DNA from: Akkermansia sp.
Lineage (GTDB): Bacteria; Verrucomicrobiota; Verrucomicrobiia; Verrucomicrobiales; Akkermansiaceae
Direction of reading: 5' to 3'
Length of the DNA stretch: 38,424 nt
Assembly (NCBI GenBank): GCA_017472085.1
Contig: JAFUQZ010000002.1
Span: 1 to 38,424, forward strand
Made by a program: the position numbers and the translations under genes. The notes under the pieces were generated by a model, which did no database searches, was not told where the DNA came from, and worked only from the letters and a program-made list of their open reading frames with translations. Shown here piece by piece: positions 10,790-20,184 of this stretch (the first letter of the stretch is position 1; every line of letters begins with the position of its first letter).

Positions 10790-11632
10790 ATGACCACGTA
10801 CACAGCCCCGGCCAAAATCAATCTCTCCCTGCGTGTACAGAGCAAACTGCGCGAGGACGGATACCACAATGTGGATATCCTGATGGCAGCCATTGACCTC
10901 TATGACCAACTGGACTTCCACAACTCCCGCACCACCACCCTGCTCTGCGATACCCCCGGAGTGCCGACGGACGAAAGCAACCTGGTCATCAAAGCCATCC
11001 GCGAGTTTGAAAAATCCTACGGCCGCAAGGCCAAGCAGCGCATCACCCTCACCAAGCGCATCCCCCACGGTGCCGGTCTGGGCGGCGGCTCTGCGGATGC
11101 CGCCATCACCCTCAAGGCCGTCAACGAAATCATCGGCACCAACTACGACATGGAGGAACTGGGCGCCATGGCCGCCAATCTGGGCAGCGATGTGAACTTC
11201 TTCCTCAACCCGGTCATCAGCCGCTGCACCGGGCGAGGAGAAATCGTCAAACCCGTACCGGAGCTGGCCGCCTGGAGCAGCCCCCTGTTGCTCATCAAAC
11301 CGCAGTTCGGCGTCTCCACCCCCTCTGCCTACAAAGCCCTCACCTGCTCCAAGCGCTTCAAGACAGTCAATTACGGAGCGCAGAAAGCGGACGGCATCAC
11401 CTTCATCAACGAACTGGAGCGGCCCGTCTTTGCCAAATTCCCCATTCTGGGTATCATGAAGATGTGGCTGCTGCAACAGGAAGGCGTGCGAGTGGCACTC
11501 ATGAGCGGCTCCGGCTCCTCCCTCTTTGCGCTCACGGAAACCCCCGAGCAGGCTCAGGCCATCGCCACCCTGGCCCGCGCTGAGTTCGGCGATTCCCTCT
11601 TCACCCATTGCGGTACAGTTAATCCTCAATGA
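10790..11632 (+). CDS. ispE: 4-diphosphocytidyl-2-C-methyl-D-erythritol kinase
   Basis: IspE phosphorylates CDP-methylerythritol in the MEP pathway of isoprenoid synthesis. The 280-residue protein is a GHMP kinase. It has the PAKINL start with catalytic K9, the ATP-binding loop PHGAGLGGGSAD (residues 92-103), catalytic D134 in GSDVNFF, and the third motif MSGSGSSLFAL near residue 240. The start ATG lies 6 nt after a good -10 box. The stop overlaps the next start codon (ATGA), so the downstream AsnC/AhbAB-like protein is probably translationally coupled. Confidence 0.93.
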   Translation: MTTYTAPAKINLSLRVQSKLREDGYHNVDILMAAIDLYDQLDFHNSRTTTLLCDTPGVPTDESNLVIKAIREFEKSYGRKAKQRITLTKRIPHGAGLGGGSADAAITLKAVNEIIGTNYDMEELGAMAANLGSDVNFFLNPVISRCTGRGEIVKPVPELAAWSSPLLLIKPQFGVSTPSAYKALTCSKRFKTVNYGAQKADGITFINELERPVFAKFPILGIMKMWLLQQEGVRVALMSGSGSSLFALTETPEQAQAIATLARAEFGDSLFTHCGTVNPQ

Positions 11633-12738
11633 TTCCCGCCGCCTGCGATGACCCCATCAACCGCCGCATCCTCTGCGTGGCAGAGGACCGCGTCATCGGA
11701 TTCCATGCACGGCCTTTTGATGAGATTGCACGCCTGAGCGGCATCGCCACCACCATCGTCATTGAGCGCCTGCGCGCCATGCTTGCTGCGGGCACCATCC
11801 GCCGCGTGCGCCAGACACTCCTCTCCACCAGCCTGGCAGAGGGTGCCCTCATCGCTTGGAAAGTCCCGGAAGAACAGTTGGAAAATGCCTATGCCTGGTT
11901 GCGGGACAATGACCCCTTCACCGGGCATGTCGTCCTCCGCAGCAGCGAGGACTCCACCGCACCCGGCGCCGATTACCGTCTCTGGACCACCCTGAAAGTC
12001 CCCACCGGCTATGGCTCCATGCAGGAACACTGTGCCATCCTCTCCCGTGCCATCGGGGCAGAGGACTGCGTTCCCCTGCCCGTGGTGGGCATGTTCGCCC
12101 TGGCCGTGGGCCATACCCGCCGCGTCGGGCTGCAACCGGGAGACAAGCTGCCGGAACCGCCTGCCATGCAGGTACCGCAACACCCTGTCCTGAGCCCGGA
12201 GGAATGGCAAGTGCTACTCAGCCTCAAGGAAAGCCTGCGACCGGAAGAATTCTGTCCCACCCCCTGGGCTGCCCGCGCCGCAGCCCTCGGCATGAGCGAG
12301 CAACACTACTGCGATATTGCCGCCGCGCTGGATACCCGCAAGGTCATCGGCCGCTTTGCCTCCTTCCTGGACCACACCGCCCCGCGCAACCGCCGCGCCG
12401 GCACCGGTGCTGCCGGGCTCTTCCACTGGGCCGTGCCGCAGGGCATGGAGGAACGCGCCGGCGCAGAATGCGGGCGTCACATCTGCATGACCCACTGCTA
12501 CTGGCGCAGCGGCGGGGCCGTCTTCGGCGGTGCGCAGATTATGGGTGTTGTCCACTCCCCTAGCCGCGAGGAAGTACTGGCGCACAAAGCAGCCATCGAT
12601 GCTCACCTCACCGCCTGCGGTATCCCCATCCTCCACACCGCCGTTTTCTGGAGCAACCGCGCCGAAATCCGCCCCAGCGAAATCAACCCCGCCGCCTACC
12701 GCGCCTGGCTGGAGAAATACAAAACAGGCCATAAATAA
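11629..12738 (+). CDS. Tandem AsnC/Lrp-like protein resembling fused siroheme decarboxylase AhbA-AhbB
   Basis: This 369-residue protein holds two copies of the same module: a winged helix-turn-helix followed by an Lrp/AsnC-like alpha-beta domain. Copy one has its helix-turn-helix at about residues 10-60 (INRRILCVAED... RLRAMLAAGTIRRV), then LIAWKVPEEQLENAYAWL. Copy two starts near residue 187 (LSPEEWQVLLSL), with FHWAVPQGMEERAG, HICMTHCYWR and IMGVVHSPSREE. The pattern of VPEE, then HCY, then a hydrophobic VH segment is that of the AhbA/AhbB (NirD/L/G/H-type) family, which decarboxylates siroheme on the way to haem or haem d1. No other haem or siroheme gene is in the window, so a regulator of AsnC type is the alternative. 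The start overlaps the ispE stop by 4 nt. Confidence 0.6.
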   Translation: MIPAACDDPINRRILCVAEDRVIGFHARPFDEIARLSGIATTIVIERLRAMLAAGTIRRVRQTLLSTSLAEGALIAWKVPEEQLENAYAWLRDNDPFTGHVVLRSSEDSTAPGADYRLWTTLKVPTGYGSMQEHCAILSRAIGAEDCVPLPVVGMFALAVGHTRRVGLQPGDKLPEPPAMQVPQHPVLSPEEWQVLLSLKESLRPEEFCPTPWAARAAALGMSEQHYCDIAAALDTRKVIGRFASFLDHTAPRNRRAGTGAAGLFHWAVPQGMEERAGAECGRHICMTHCYWRSGGAVFGGAQIMGVVHSPSREEVLAHKAAIDAHLTACGIPILHTAVFWSNRAEIRPSEINPAAYRAWLEKYKTGHK

Positions 12739-12759
12739 ATCCTGAAGCACAATGAAATG

Positions 12760-12788
12760 TTGCAGAGCGGGGAGAAATGGGGTAGAAT
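12760..12788 (+). promoter_or_regulatory. Promoter of the PBP2-like gene
   Basis: TTGCAG (12760-12765), a 17-bp spacer and TAGAAT (12783-12788). The -10 box ends 9 nt before the ATG at 12798, and the stretch from -10 to ATG (TAGAATGCgggTGTTATG) closely resembles that of fabG. Confidence 0.6.
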
Positions 12789-12797
12789 GCGGGTGTT

Positions 12798-15053
12798 ATG
12801 CTGCGCGGAAAGCTTTTTTTCTCATGGGTGTGTCTGCTGATGCCGTGGATGGTCATGTCTGCCGACGGGCAGGCACCTCAGGTGCTGACACCTGAACAGG
12901 CTGCGGCCGCCATGCCGGATGATGCAGAGGCCATCCCCGCCGATGAGGTGGAAGAAACGGTCGAAACCGTCAGGCTGGGCGGTGAGGAGAAATCAACCGT
13001 CCAGGAAGGTGTGCAGCAGGCAGAATCCTATGAGGACACAGTAGCGCCGGATTCTCCCACCAACGTGGAAATCGGCGGTGCGGAGGATACGGAAGCCACC
13101 CCACCGCTCAAGACGGATGAGGAAGTGATGGATCCCACGGTGCATGACCCTTCCCGCGTAGCCTATGCCGCCACCCGCCCGAATGCCCGTACCATGTCAC
13201 TGACGGTTCCCGGGCCTCGCGGCCTGATAACAGACCGGGAAGGTAATGTCATGGCCTGCTCCGAGGTCGCCTACCAGCCGGCCATCAACTTCGGGCAGTT
13301 GCAGGATGAGAGCGAGGAGAACATCCTCCGCGTGGCGCGCAAAGCCATCGGTGAGTTTGAAGCGGCCGGATTCAAGGTGCTGGAGAAATCGGATACCCAG
13401 TTGCTGGATCACTACCGCAACCGCCGCTGGCTTCCCCTGGCCATCGGCCCGACCGTCCGCGAACGAGAACTGGCACCGCTGCGCGAAAAAGTGAAGAAAA
13501 TTGAGCATTCGCATCTCATTCCCCTCTACATCCGCAACTACACCTCCGGCACATCGGCCTGCCACATTCTGGGCTACACCGGTGCCAAGGCCAAGCTGCC
13601 CACCGGCCCCATCAACCACAACGACCCGATTTTCGAGCGTCAGGAGGGACGCGCCGGGCTGGAGCTCAAGTTCAACAAGCAGCTCACCGGAAAACCCGGT
13701 ATCTGGCGACTCATGTTCGATGAAAGCGGCAAAAAAATCCTGGATGAGTTGCAGACCAGGCCCAAACCCGGCGGCTCCATCGTCACCACCCTCAATCTGG
13801 AGTGGCAGAAAGCAGCGGAGCAATCCCTGCGCGACAACACCCTGGGCCGCGGCGCTTTCGTCATGGTAGACGTTCACACCGGGGAAATTGTCGTACTGGC
13901 CTCTGCGCCGAACTTCGACCCCAACAAATTCATCCCGGCCATCTCGCAGAAAGACTACGATGAGCTGAGGAACGACCCGAACACCCCGCTGGTATCGCGT
14001 GCATTCGCCGGTGTCTACCCCCCTGCATCGACCTTCAAGACCATCACGGTCGCGGCGGCACTGCGCCACGGTATCATCGAGGAAAGCACCTATGTGAACT
14101 GCCCGTTCAGCGTCCGCATCGGCAACCACGAATTCAAGAACCACAGCAAATTCACCGGTTCCATCAACTGCGTCACAGCCCTGGTGCTCTCTAATAACCC
14201 CTTCATGTACCAGGTGGCTGCCACCCGCAGTCCCCACCTGGGAGCCCAGCGGCTCTGCGATGTGGCCCGCCGCTTCGGCTACGGCTCCACCGCCGGCATT
14301 CCCCTGCCGGACAAGGCGGGCAACGTGCCGGACGAGGCCTGGATGCACCGCAACTACGGGCGCGGATTCATGGCAGGTGATGCCGCCAACCTGTCCATCG
14401 GTCAGGGGGCGTTGCTGGCCACACCGCTGCAGGTGGCACACGCGGTTGCCGGTATAGCCAACGGTAAATACCTGCCCAAACTCCAGCTGGTGCGCCAGGT
14501 GCTGGATGCGGAGGGCAACGTCGTCTACCAGTTCACCCCGACCTCCCAGACCAACCTCAGCGATATGGAGGTCGCGCTGGCCACCGTCCGCAAGGGCATG
14601 AAAGCCGTGGTCAACGGCGGCACGGGGCGCCGCGCCAAGCTCAGCTACGTATCCAACGCCGGCAAGACCGGTACGGCGCAGTGGGGACGGCCTTCCGATG
14701 ACTGCCGACTGGCCTGGTTTGCCGGATTCATGCCGGCAGATGAGCCGCGATACGCCTATGCGGCATTGTACGAGGGTAAACCCCACCAGCGCATTTCAGG
14801 CGGTCACATGGCCGCCACCGTGGTGCGCGAATTTTTTGAAAACATCAAATCGGGCATGCAGGAGGCACTGGCCAAACCGCAGGCAGGCAGTGCGGACGTT
14901 CCGGCTGAGGAGTTGAGCGAGGAAGAACGCCTCCAGCGCGAGCAGGAAGAGGCCGCAGCGGCTGCGGCAGCCGCAGAAGAAGAAGCCCGCAAACGCGAGC
15001 AGGAAAAACGCCATTCCCGCAGCGGGTGGGATGACGGCCGCTCCCGCCGATAG
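12798..15053 (+). CDS. mrdA: Penicillin-binding protein 2-type peptidoglycan transpeptidase
   Basis: This class B PBP cross-links peptidoglycan in the periplasm and is probably the elongasome enzyme that partners RodA. The hydrophobic N-terminus (residues 5-22) is an anchor or signal. An unusual acidic stretch of about 90 residues comes next, then the dimerisation domain (GPRGLITDREGNVMA; RQEGRAGLE). The transpeptidase domain has S411-T-F-K (in PPASTFKT), S465-N-N and K623-TGT. The C-terminal 60 residues are a charged, Ala/Glu-rich, coiled-coil-like tail. At 751 residues it is about 120 longer than E. coli PBP2 because of the two extensions. No rodA or mreBCD gene adjoins it, so the symbol rests on domain similarity only; a SpoVD/FtsI-type role is less likely. 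Confidence 0.85.
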   Translation: MLRGKLFFSWVCLLMPWMVMSADGQAPQVLTPEQAAAAMPDDAEAIPADEVEETVETVRLGGEEKSTVQEGVQQAESYEDTVAPDSPTNVEIGGAEDTEATPPLKTDEEVMDPTVHDPSRVAYAATRPNARTMSLTVPGPRGLITDREGNVMACSEVAYQPAINFGQLQDESEENILRVARKAIGEFEAAGFKVLEKSDTQLLDHYRNRRWLPLAIGPTVRERELAPLREKVKKIEHSHLIPLYIRNYTSGTSACHILGYTGAKAKLPTGPINHNDPIFERQEGRAGLELKFNKQLTGKPGIWRLMFDESGKKILDELQTRPKPGGSIVTTLNLEWQKAAEQSLRDNTLGRGAFVMVDVHTGEIVVLASAPNFDPNKFIPAISQKDYDELRNDPNTPLVSRAFAGVYPPASTFKTITVAAALRHGIIEESTYVNCPFSVRIGNHEFKNHSKFTGSINCVTALVLSNNPFMYQVAATRSPHLGAQRLCDVARRFGYGSTAGIPLPDKAGNVPDEAWMHRNYGRGFMAGDAANLSIGQGALLATPLQVAHAVAGIANGKYLPKLQLVRQVLDAEGNVVYQFTPTSQTNLSDMEVALATVRKGMKAVVNGGTGRRAKLSYVSNAGKTGTAQWGRPSDDCRLAWFAGFMPADEPRYAYAALYEGKPHQRISGGHMAATVVREFFENIKSGMQEALAKPQAGSADVPAEELSEEERLQREQEEAAAAAAAAEEEARKREQEKRHSRSGWDDGRSRR

Positions 15054-15150
15054 CAAGAAAAAAACGCAGCCGGAGCTGTAGATTTCACGCTTTCGGTTGC
15101 GTTCTCCTCCGCAGAGAACAGATTTTCAAACCAACCGAAAGGAAAAACAC

Positions 15151-16620
15151 GTGAAAGGTATCTACAAATGGGGAGCAGCGGCTCTGGTGGCAGGCGGCGG
15201 CGTGGCCGTCTGGCTCAGCATGGGAGAAAATGCCCAACAGGATTTCCGCTTCAAAACCGATAAAGTGTCCAAAGGCGACTTTGTGAGCAAGGTGCAGGCC
15301 ACCGGTACGCTGGAACCGGAAGAGCTTGTGGACGTGGGTGCTCAGGTGACGGGCGAAATCAAGGAATTCGGCACCGATGCCGACGGCAACCGCGTGGACT
15401 ACGGCAGCGAGGTCAAGGCCGGCCAGCTCCTCGCCCGCATTGATGACACCATCGTGGAGCTGGATATCAAACGCGCGGAAGCCAGCGTGGCCCAGGCCAA
15501 AGCCCAGATTCTTTCCGCAGAAGCAGGGCTCGCCCAGGCCAGGGCCTCCATCTCTCAGGCCCAGGCCAACAAGAACAAAGCCGACCGCGATCTGGACAGA
15601 GCCAAAAAACTGGGTGTGGGTGATGCCCTCTCCCAGATGAGCTATGACCAGTATGTAAATGCCGCAGAAACCGCCGCCGCCTCGCTGGAAAGCGCAGAGG
15701 CCCAGCTGCAGACCGCCACCGCTCAGCAGGCAAGCGCCGCCGCCCAGTTGCAGAGCGCTCAGGCCCAGCTGGAAAGCGAGCTGCGTAACCGCGATTACAC
15801 CCGCATCACCACCCCGGTGGACGGCACCATCGTGGTGCGCCAGGTGAACGTGGGCCAGACCGTGGTGAGCAGCATGAACGCCACCACCCTCTTCCTCGTG
15901 GCTCGCGACCTCTCAAAGATGCAAATCTGGGCCAGCGTGAATGAAGCCGACATCGCCAAGGTGAAACCCGGCCAGGAGGTGCGCTACACGGTGGATGCTC
16001 TGCCGAATGAGAACTTCACCGGCGTGGTGAACAAGATTCGCCCGAACGCCACCATGAGTTCCAACGTGGTGACCTACATTGTGGAGGTGGATATCGAGAA
16101 CCCCGACCGCAAGCTGCTGCCCTACATGAGCGCCAATGCCAACTTCATCGTCAAGGAAGTGAAAGACGCCCTCATGGTGCCGGATGCCGTGTTTGATTTC
16201 CGCCCCTCGCCCGACATGATTGACGAGCAGTTCCGCAAATCCCGCCCGAAACCGCCGCCCGTGGAAGTTGCCGCAGAGGATGAAGCCGCAGACCCCGCCA
16301 AACAGGCAGAGGAAGGCGAGCGGACACTCATCTGGCGCAAAGTCGGTGAGAAGACGGTTGCCCCCATCCGTGTGCTCAAGAAAGACACGGACGGCACCCG
16401 CACCATCGTGATACCCGCAGAGGGCGAAACGCTGGAACCCGGCACGGAACTGGTGACCGGCATCATGGCTGTCACCACAGAGGAATCCGCCTCCTCCGGC
16501 GGCTCCAACAATCCCTTCGCCCCCAAGCGACCGGAGCGCCGCCAGCGCACCGCCGGCGGAGTGGAAGCCAAGCCCGGCCAGAATCAAGGCGGCGGACACC
16601 GCGGCGGACCTCCCATGTAA
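15151..16620 (+). CDS. MacA-like periplasmic adaptor subunit of an efflux pump
   Basis: The 489-residue membrane-fusion protein links the inner-membrane ABC transporter to the outer-membrane channel. A single helix near the N-terminus (WGAAALVAGGGVAVWL) anchors it. Next come the first lipoyl half (VQATGTLEPEELVDVGAQVTG), a long Ala/Gln-rich coiled-coil hairpin (about residues 100-200), the second lipoyl half (TTPVDGTIVVRQVNVGQTV) and the beta-barrel. A Pro/Glu/Ala-rich acidic insert (near residue 365) interrupts the last domain, and the C-terminus is Gly/Pro-rich and disordered-looking. I chose the GTG at 15151 because GAAAGGA lies about 7 nt upstream; an in-frame TTG at 15097 would add 18 residues ahead of the helix. 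It is the first gene of a four-gene operon. Confidence 0.85.
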   Translation: MKGIYKWGAAALVAGGGVAVWLSMGENAQQDFRFKTDKVSKGDFVSKVQATGTLEPEELVDVGAQVTGEIKEFGTDADGNRVDYGSEVKAGQLLARIDDTIVELDIKRAEASVAQAKAQILSAEAGLAQARASISQAQANKNKADRDLDRAKKLGVGDALSQMSYDQYVNAAETAAASLESAEAQLQTATAQQASAAAQLQSAQAQLESELRNRDYTRITTPVDGTIVVRQVNVGQTVVSSMNATTLFLVARDLSKMQIWASVNEADIAKVKPGQEVRYTVDALPNENFTGVVNKIRPNATMSSNVVTYIVEVDIENPDRKLLPYMSANANFIVKEVKDALMVPDAVFDFRPSPDMIDEQFRKSRPKPPPVEVAAEDEAADPAKQAEEGERTLIWRKVGEKTVAPIRVLKKDTDGTRTIVIPAEGETLEPGTELVTGIMAVTTEESASSGGSNNPFAPKRPERRQRTAGGVEAKPGQNQGGGHRGGPPM

Positions 16621-16647
16621 GTTTCATTCCATCCCGACTTTTCAACC

Positions 16648-17355
16648 GTGATTGAACTGAAAAACATCACCAAGGTCTACCACCTGGGCGAGATTGACCT
16701 GCCGGTGCTCAAGGGCATTTCCCTGCGTATCGAGGACGGCGAGTTCGTCTCGCTCACGGGGGCTTCCGGTTCCGGCAAGTCCACGCTCATGAACATCCTG
16801 GGCTGCCTGGATCGTCCCAGCGGCGGCGAGTTCTGGATTGACGGCAAGAACGTGGCCGGCTTGAACGCCGATCAGCGTGCCCGCCTGCGGAATCAACGCA
16901 TCGGTTTCGTGTTCCAGAACTTCAATCTGCTGGCGCGCACCTCTGCGCTGGAGAACGTGATGATGCCGGCCTACTATCACCACCCCGCCATGCCCACAGC
17001 GGAAATACGCCAACGGGCACTGGAGCTCATCCGCATGGTGGGACTGGAGGAGCGCATGCACCACACCCCGGCCCAGCTTTCCGGCGGTCAGCAGCAGCGC
17101 GTGGCCATCGCCCGCTCCCTCATCAACAACCCCGGTATCCTGCTGGCAGACGAACCCACCGGCAACCTGGACTCCACCACCTCCGTGGAAGTCATGAATA
17201 TGTTCCGCGACCTCAACCGGCAGAAAGGAATCACCGTCATCATCGTGACGCATGACCGCAAGACCGCCGCCTTCACCGACCGCGCCATCAACATGTGCGA
17301 CGGTCTCATCCTGGAGGGCGTATCGGATGAACTCTCAGCCACTCTCAGCAAATGA
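16648..17355 (+). CDS. ABC transporter ATP-binding protein (MacB/LolD type)
   Basis: This 235-residue nucleotide-binding subunit powers the efflux pump from the cytoplasmic side. Walker A is GASGSGKST (residues 38-46), the Q-loop is VFQNFNLL, the ABC signature is LSGGQ (144-148), Walker B is ILLADEP with catalytic E169, and the switch histidine is in IVTHD. The sequence belongs to the MacB/LolD/FtsE group. The start is GTG, 27 bp after the adaptor gene. The stop overlaps the ATG of the permease (ATGA), which indicates translational coupling. In E. coli MacB this domain and the permease are one polypeptide; here they are separate. Confidence 0.92.
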   Translation: MIELKNITKVYHLGEIDLPVLKGISLRIEDGEFVSLTGASGSGKSTLMNILGCLDRPSGGEFWIDGKNVAGLNADQRARLRNQRIGFVFQNFNLLARTSALENVMMPAYYHHPAMPTAEIRQRALELIRMVGLEERMHHTPAQLSGGQQQRVAIARSLINNPGILLADEPTGNLDSTTSVEVMNMFRDLNRQKGITVIIVTHDRKTAAFTDRAINMCDGLILEGVSDELSATLSK

Positions 17356-18722
17356 AGCTCACCACCCTCTTTATCACCTGCCTGCGGGCGCTGGTGCGCA
17401 ACCCCATGCGCGCCGCCCTCACCGTGCTGGGTATCGTCATCGGTATCGCGGCTGTGGTAGCCATCTCAGAAATCGGCGAGGGCTCCAAGAAGCAGATTGC
17501 AGCCTCCTTCTCCTCGCTGGGCGCGAACGTCATCAACATCTTCGGCGCCTCCGTCAGCACCTCCGGCGTCAGCTCCGGCATGGGCGGGCGGGCCTCGCTC
17601 TACCCGACAGATGCAGATGCCATCATGCGCGAATGCACCGGCACGGTCAAGCTCGCCTCCCCCTACGTACGCGCCAGCGGCCAGATTATCGTGGGCAATG
17701 AGAACTGGAGCCCGAACTCCATCAAAGGCGGCAACGAGCACTATCTGGACATCGAGGGCTGGACGGTACAGAAAGGGCGCGCCTTTACCAAAAAGCAGGT
17801 AGAGGAAGCCTCGCGCGTCTGCCTCATCGGCAGCACGATTGCGGAAAAATTCTTCAGCGACAAGAGCCCGGTCGGTCAGGATGTCCGCATCAAGGATGTG
17901 GTGTTCACCATCATCGGGGTGCTGGCCACCAAAGGTGCGGATGCCATGGGCAACGACCAGGATGACTGCCTCATCCTGCCCTGGACCAGCATCCGCACGC
18001 GTCTCATGGGCTCCTCCGGCACAGCCACCATAACCAAGGGCGGCGCCGCCAACAGCACCCAGACCATCTCTGCCAACAGCACTTTCTCCACCTCCGCCGT
18101 GAACTTCTACCCCGGCTGCGACCTGCAACCCTTCACCAATGCCCCGCACCCGCTGCGCACCCGCACGGTGGATTCCCTGCTGGTGCAGATTAAGGATGGG
18201 GTGACAGCCAAAGCCGCCATGGATGAGATGACCACCGTTCTGCGCCGCCAGCACATGCTGGAACCCGGCGTGCTGGATGATTTCGAGATGCGCGACCGCG
18301 CCCAGTTCAGCAAAATGATGACCTCCACCAGCGAGAATATGAGCCGACTGCTCGTGGCGGTGGCCATGATTTCGCTGGTTGTGGGCGGTGTGGGTATCAT
18401 GAACATCATGATGGTATCCGTCACGGAGCGCACCCGCGAAATCGGTCTGCGCATGGCCGTGGGAGCCCGCCCGCGGGACATCATGTACCAATTCCTGCTG
18501 GAATCCGTGCTGCTCTGTCTCATCGGCGGACTCATCGGCCTGGCCGTGGGGCACGGAGCCTCGCAATTTGTCAGTTCCCAGAACGGCTGGCCGGTAGAAA
18601 CATCCCCGGCTGCCATGGGGCTCGCCGTCACCGTGGCAGCCGCCATCGGTATCGTCTTCGGCTGGTATCCGGCCTGGAAAGCCTCGCGCATGGACCCCAT
18701 CGATGCCCTGCGCCACGAATAA
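17352..18722 (+). CDS. MacB-like ABC transporter permease
   Basis: The 456-residue inner-membrane permease has the MacB layout. A first transmembrane helix (AALTVLGIVIGIAAVVAISEIG, residues 16-37) is followed by a large periplasmic MacB_PCD domain of about 290 residues. The C-terminal FtsX domain has three helices and contains VGGVGIMNIMMVSVTERTRE and EIGLRMAVGA, which are characteristic of mechanotransmission-type transporters. The end WYPAWKASRMDPIDALRHE is the usual MacB C-terminus. It overlaps the ATPase gene by 4 nt and precedes the outer-membrane factor gene by 22 bp. The substrate could be a peptide, lipid or drug and cannot be inferred. Confidence 0.92.
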   Translation: MKLTTLFITCLRALVRNPMRAALTVLGIVIGIAAVVAISEIGEGSKKQIAASFSSLGANVINIFGASVSTSGVSSGMGGRASLYPTDADAIMRECTGTVKLASPYVRASGQIIVGNENWSPNSIKGGNEHYLDIEGWTVQKGRAFTKKQVEEASRVCLIGSTIAEKFFSDKSPVGQDVRIKDVVFTIIGVLATKGADAMGNDQDDCLILPWTSIRTRLMGSSGTATITKGGAANSTQTISANSTFSTSAVNFYPGCDLQPFTNAPHPLRTRTVDSLLVQIKDGVTAKAAMDEMTTVLRRQHMLEPGVLDDFEMRDRAQFSKMMTSTSENMSRLLVAVAMISLVVGGVGIMNIMMVSVTERTREIGLRMAVGARPRDIMYQFLLESVLLCLIGGLIGLAVGHGASQFVSSQNGWPVETSPAAMGLAVTVAAAIGIVFGWYPAWKASRMDPIDALRHE

Positions 18723-18744
18723 TAGCAACCCATTTTCTTCGCAC

Positions 18745-20118
18745 ATGAAACACACGTTAGCAACACTTTCTCTGAGCACTCTTCTGCTGAGCTCCTGCCT
18801 GCTGGGGCCGAATTACCTCGGACCGCAGGACTCCGCTCTGCCGGAGACCTGGGTGAATGCCCTGCCGCCCGGAACGGATGCCTACACCCTCACCCGCTGG
18901 TGGCAGAGCTTCAACGACCCGCAGCTCTCCGGGCTCATTGAGACCGCCTTTGCCGCCAACCCGGACATGATAACGGCGGCCCTCTCCATCAGCAAGGCAG
19001 AATCCGCCCTGCGCGCCACGCAGTCCGGGCTCTTCCCCGGTGTGGGTGTCAACCTCGGCGGCACCAACAGCGGCAGCTTCGATACCTCCCTCTCCCACGG
19101 TCGGTGGAACGGCGGTCTCTCCGCCTCCTGGACACCGGATATCTGGGGCGGCACCCGCCGCCAGGTAGAGGCAGCCTTTGCCAACGTGGGCTCTGCCAGG
19201 GCAGCGGCAGATGCCACCCGCGCAGCACTTGCCTCCGGCATTGCAAGCGCCTACTTTGAGTGGATATCCGCGCGGGAAAGCCTCCGCATTGCCCGCGAAC
19301 AGCTGGAATACCAGGAACGCACCTATAAAATCACCGCCAAGCGCCACGGAGTCGGCATGGACAGCTCCCTGGATTTAGCGGAAGCCCGCGCCACCATCGC
19401 CTCCACCCGCGCCCAGATTCCCGCGCTGGAGGCCAACATCCGCAAGTGCGAGAACACACTGGCCACCTATCTGGGTACGACCGTGAACAACGTGAGCCTG
19501 CAAATGCCGGGGGTCGCGGTATACAACCTCATCCCGCGAGTTCCCACGGGACTGCCCTCCGATCTGCTGCGCCGCCGCCCGGATATCATCCGCGCCGAGC
19601 GTGATTTGCACGCCGCCACAGCCGGCATCGGCGTGAACGTCGCGAACCTGTTCCCGCGGCTCTCGCTGACCGGCAGCACCTCATCCTCTGCCGGTTCGGA
19701 TTTTGCCAACTTCTTCCAAAACACCACCTGGAGCCTGGGTGCGTCGGCCGGCCAGACGCTGCTCAACCGCGTCTCACTCAACGAAAGCGTGAAACAGGCG
19801 GAAATCCAGCAGAAATCCGCCATGCAGAGCTACCGCAAGACCGTGCTGGCCGCCTTTGCTGAAGTGGAGGAATGCCTCATCGACTACGCCCGGCTCACCA
19901 ACCAGCTGCCGGAATACGCTGCTTCCTGTGCCGCCAACAAGGAAGCCGCCCGCCTTTCCCTGGAGCGTTACAACGCCGGTGAGGGTGAGTTCCTGAACGT
20001 CGCAGCCTCCGAACGCGCCTGGCTGGCGGCCGAGCTGAACCTCATCACCACCCGCCAGCAGATTCGCATGGCGCTGGCCCGTCTCTGCACCGCCCTCGGC
20101 GGCGGCTGGGAGAAATGA
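18745..20118 (+). CDS. TolC/NodT-family outer-membrane efflux lipoprotein
   Basis: The 457-residue outer-membrane channel completes the tripartite pump. A lipoprotein signal ends in LSSC with the lipidated Cys at residue 18, as in OprM/NodT proteins. Two outer-membrane efflux repeats follow, with the family signature DLLRRRPDIIRAERDLHAATAGIGV near the start of the second repeat. I took the ATG at 18745 because it gives the signal peptide directly; an in-frame ATG at 18703 lies inside the permease gene. It is the last gene of the operon macA-like, ATPase, permease, channel, and the whole pump is encoded in about 5 kb. Confidence 0.9.
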   Translation: MKHTLATLSLSTLLLSSCLLGPNYLGPQDSALPETWVNALPPGTDAYTLTRWWQSFNDPQLSGLIETAFAANPDMITAALSISKAESALRATQSGLFPGVGVNLGGTNSGSFDTSLSHGRWNGGLSASWTPDIWGGTRRQVEAAFANVGSARAAADATRAALASGIASAYFEWISARESLRIAREQLEYQERTYKITAKRHGVGMDSSLDLAEARATIASTRAQIPALEANIRKCENTLATYLGTTVNNVSLQMPGVAVYNLIPRVPTGLPSDLLRRRPDIIRAERDLHAATAGIGVNVANLFPRLSLTGSTSSSAGSDFANFFQNTTWSLGASAGQTLLNRVSLNESVKQAEIQQKSAMQSYRKTVLAAFAEVEECLIDYARLTNQLPEYAASCAANKEAARLSLERYNAGEGEFLNVAASERAWLAAELNLITTRQQIRMALARLCTALGGGWEK

Positions 20119-20184
20119 AATGACGATTGACAATTTTCGATTGACGAATCATTTTTTTCATTTAGTGAGTTGGAGCGTTGAGCC

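Noticed and set aside
15063..15103. Hairpin between the PBP2-like gene and the efflux operon as a terminator
   Set aside because: It has a 10-bp stem, but the loop is 21 nt and no T-run follows, so I did not list it.
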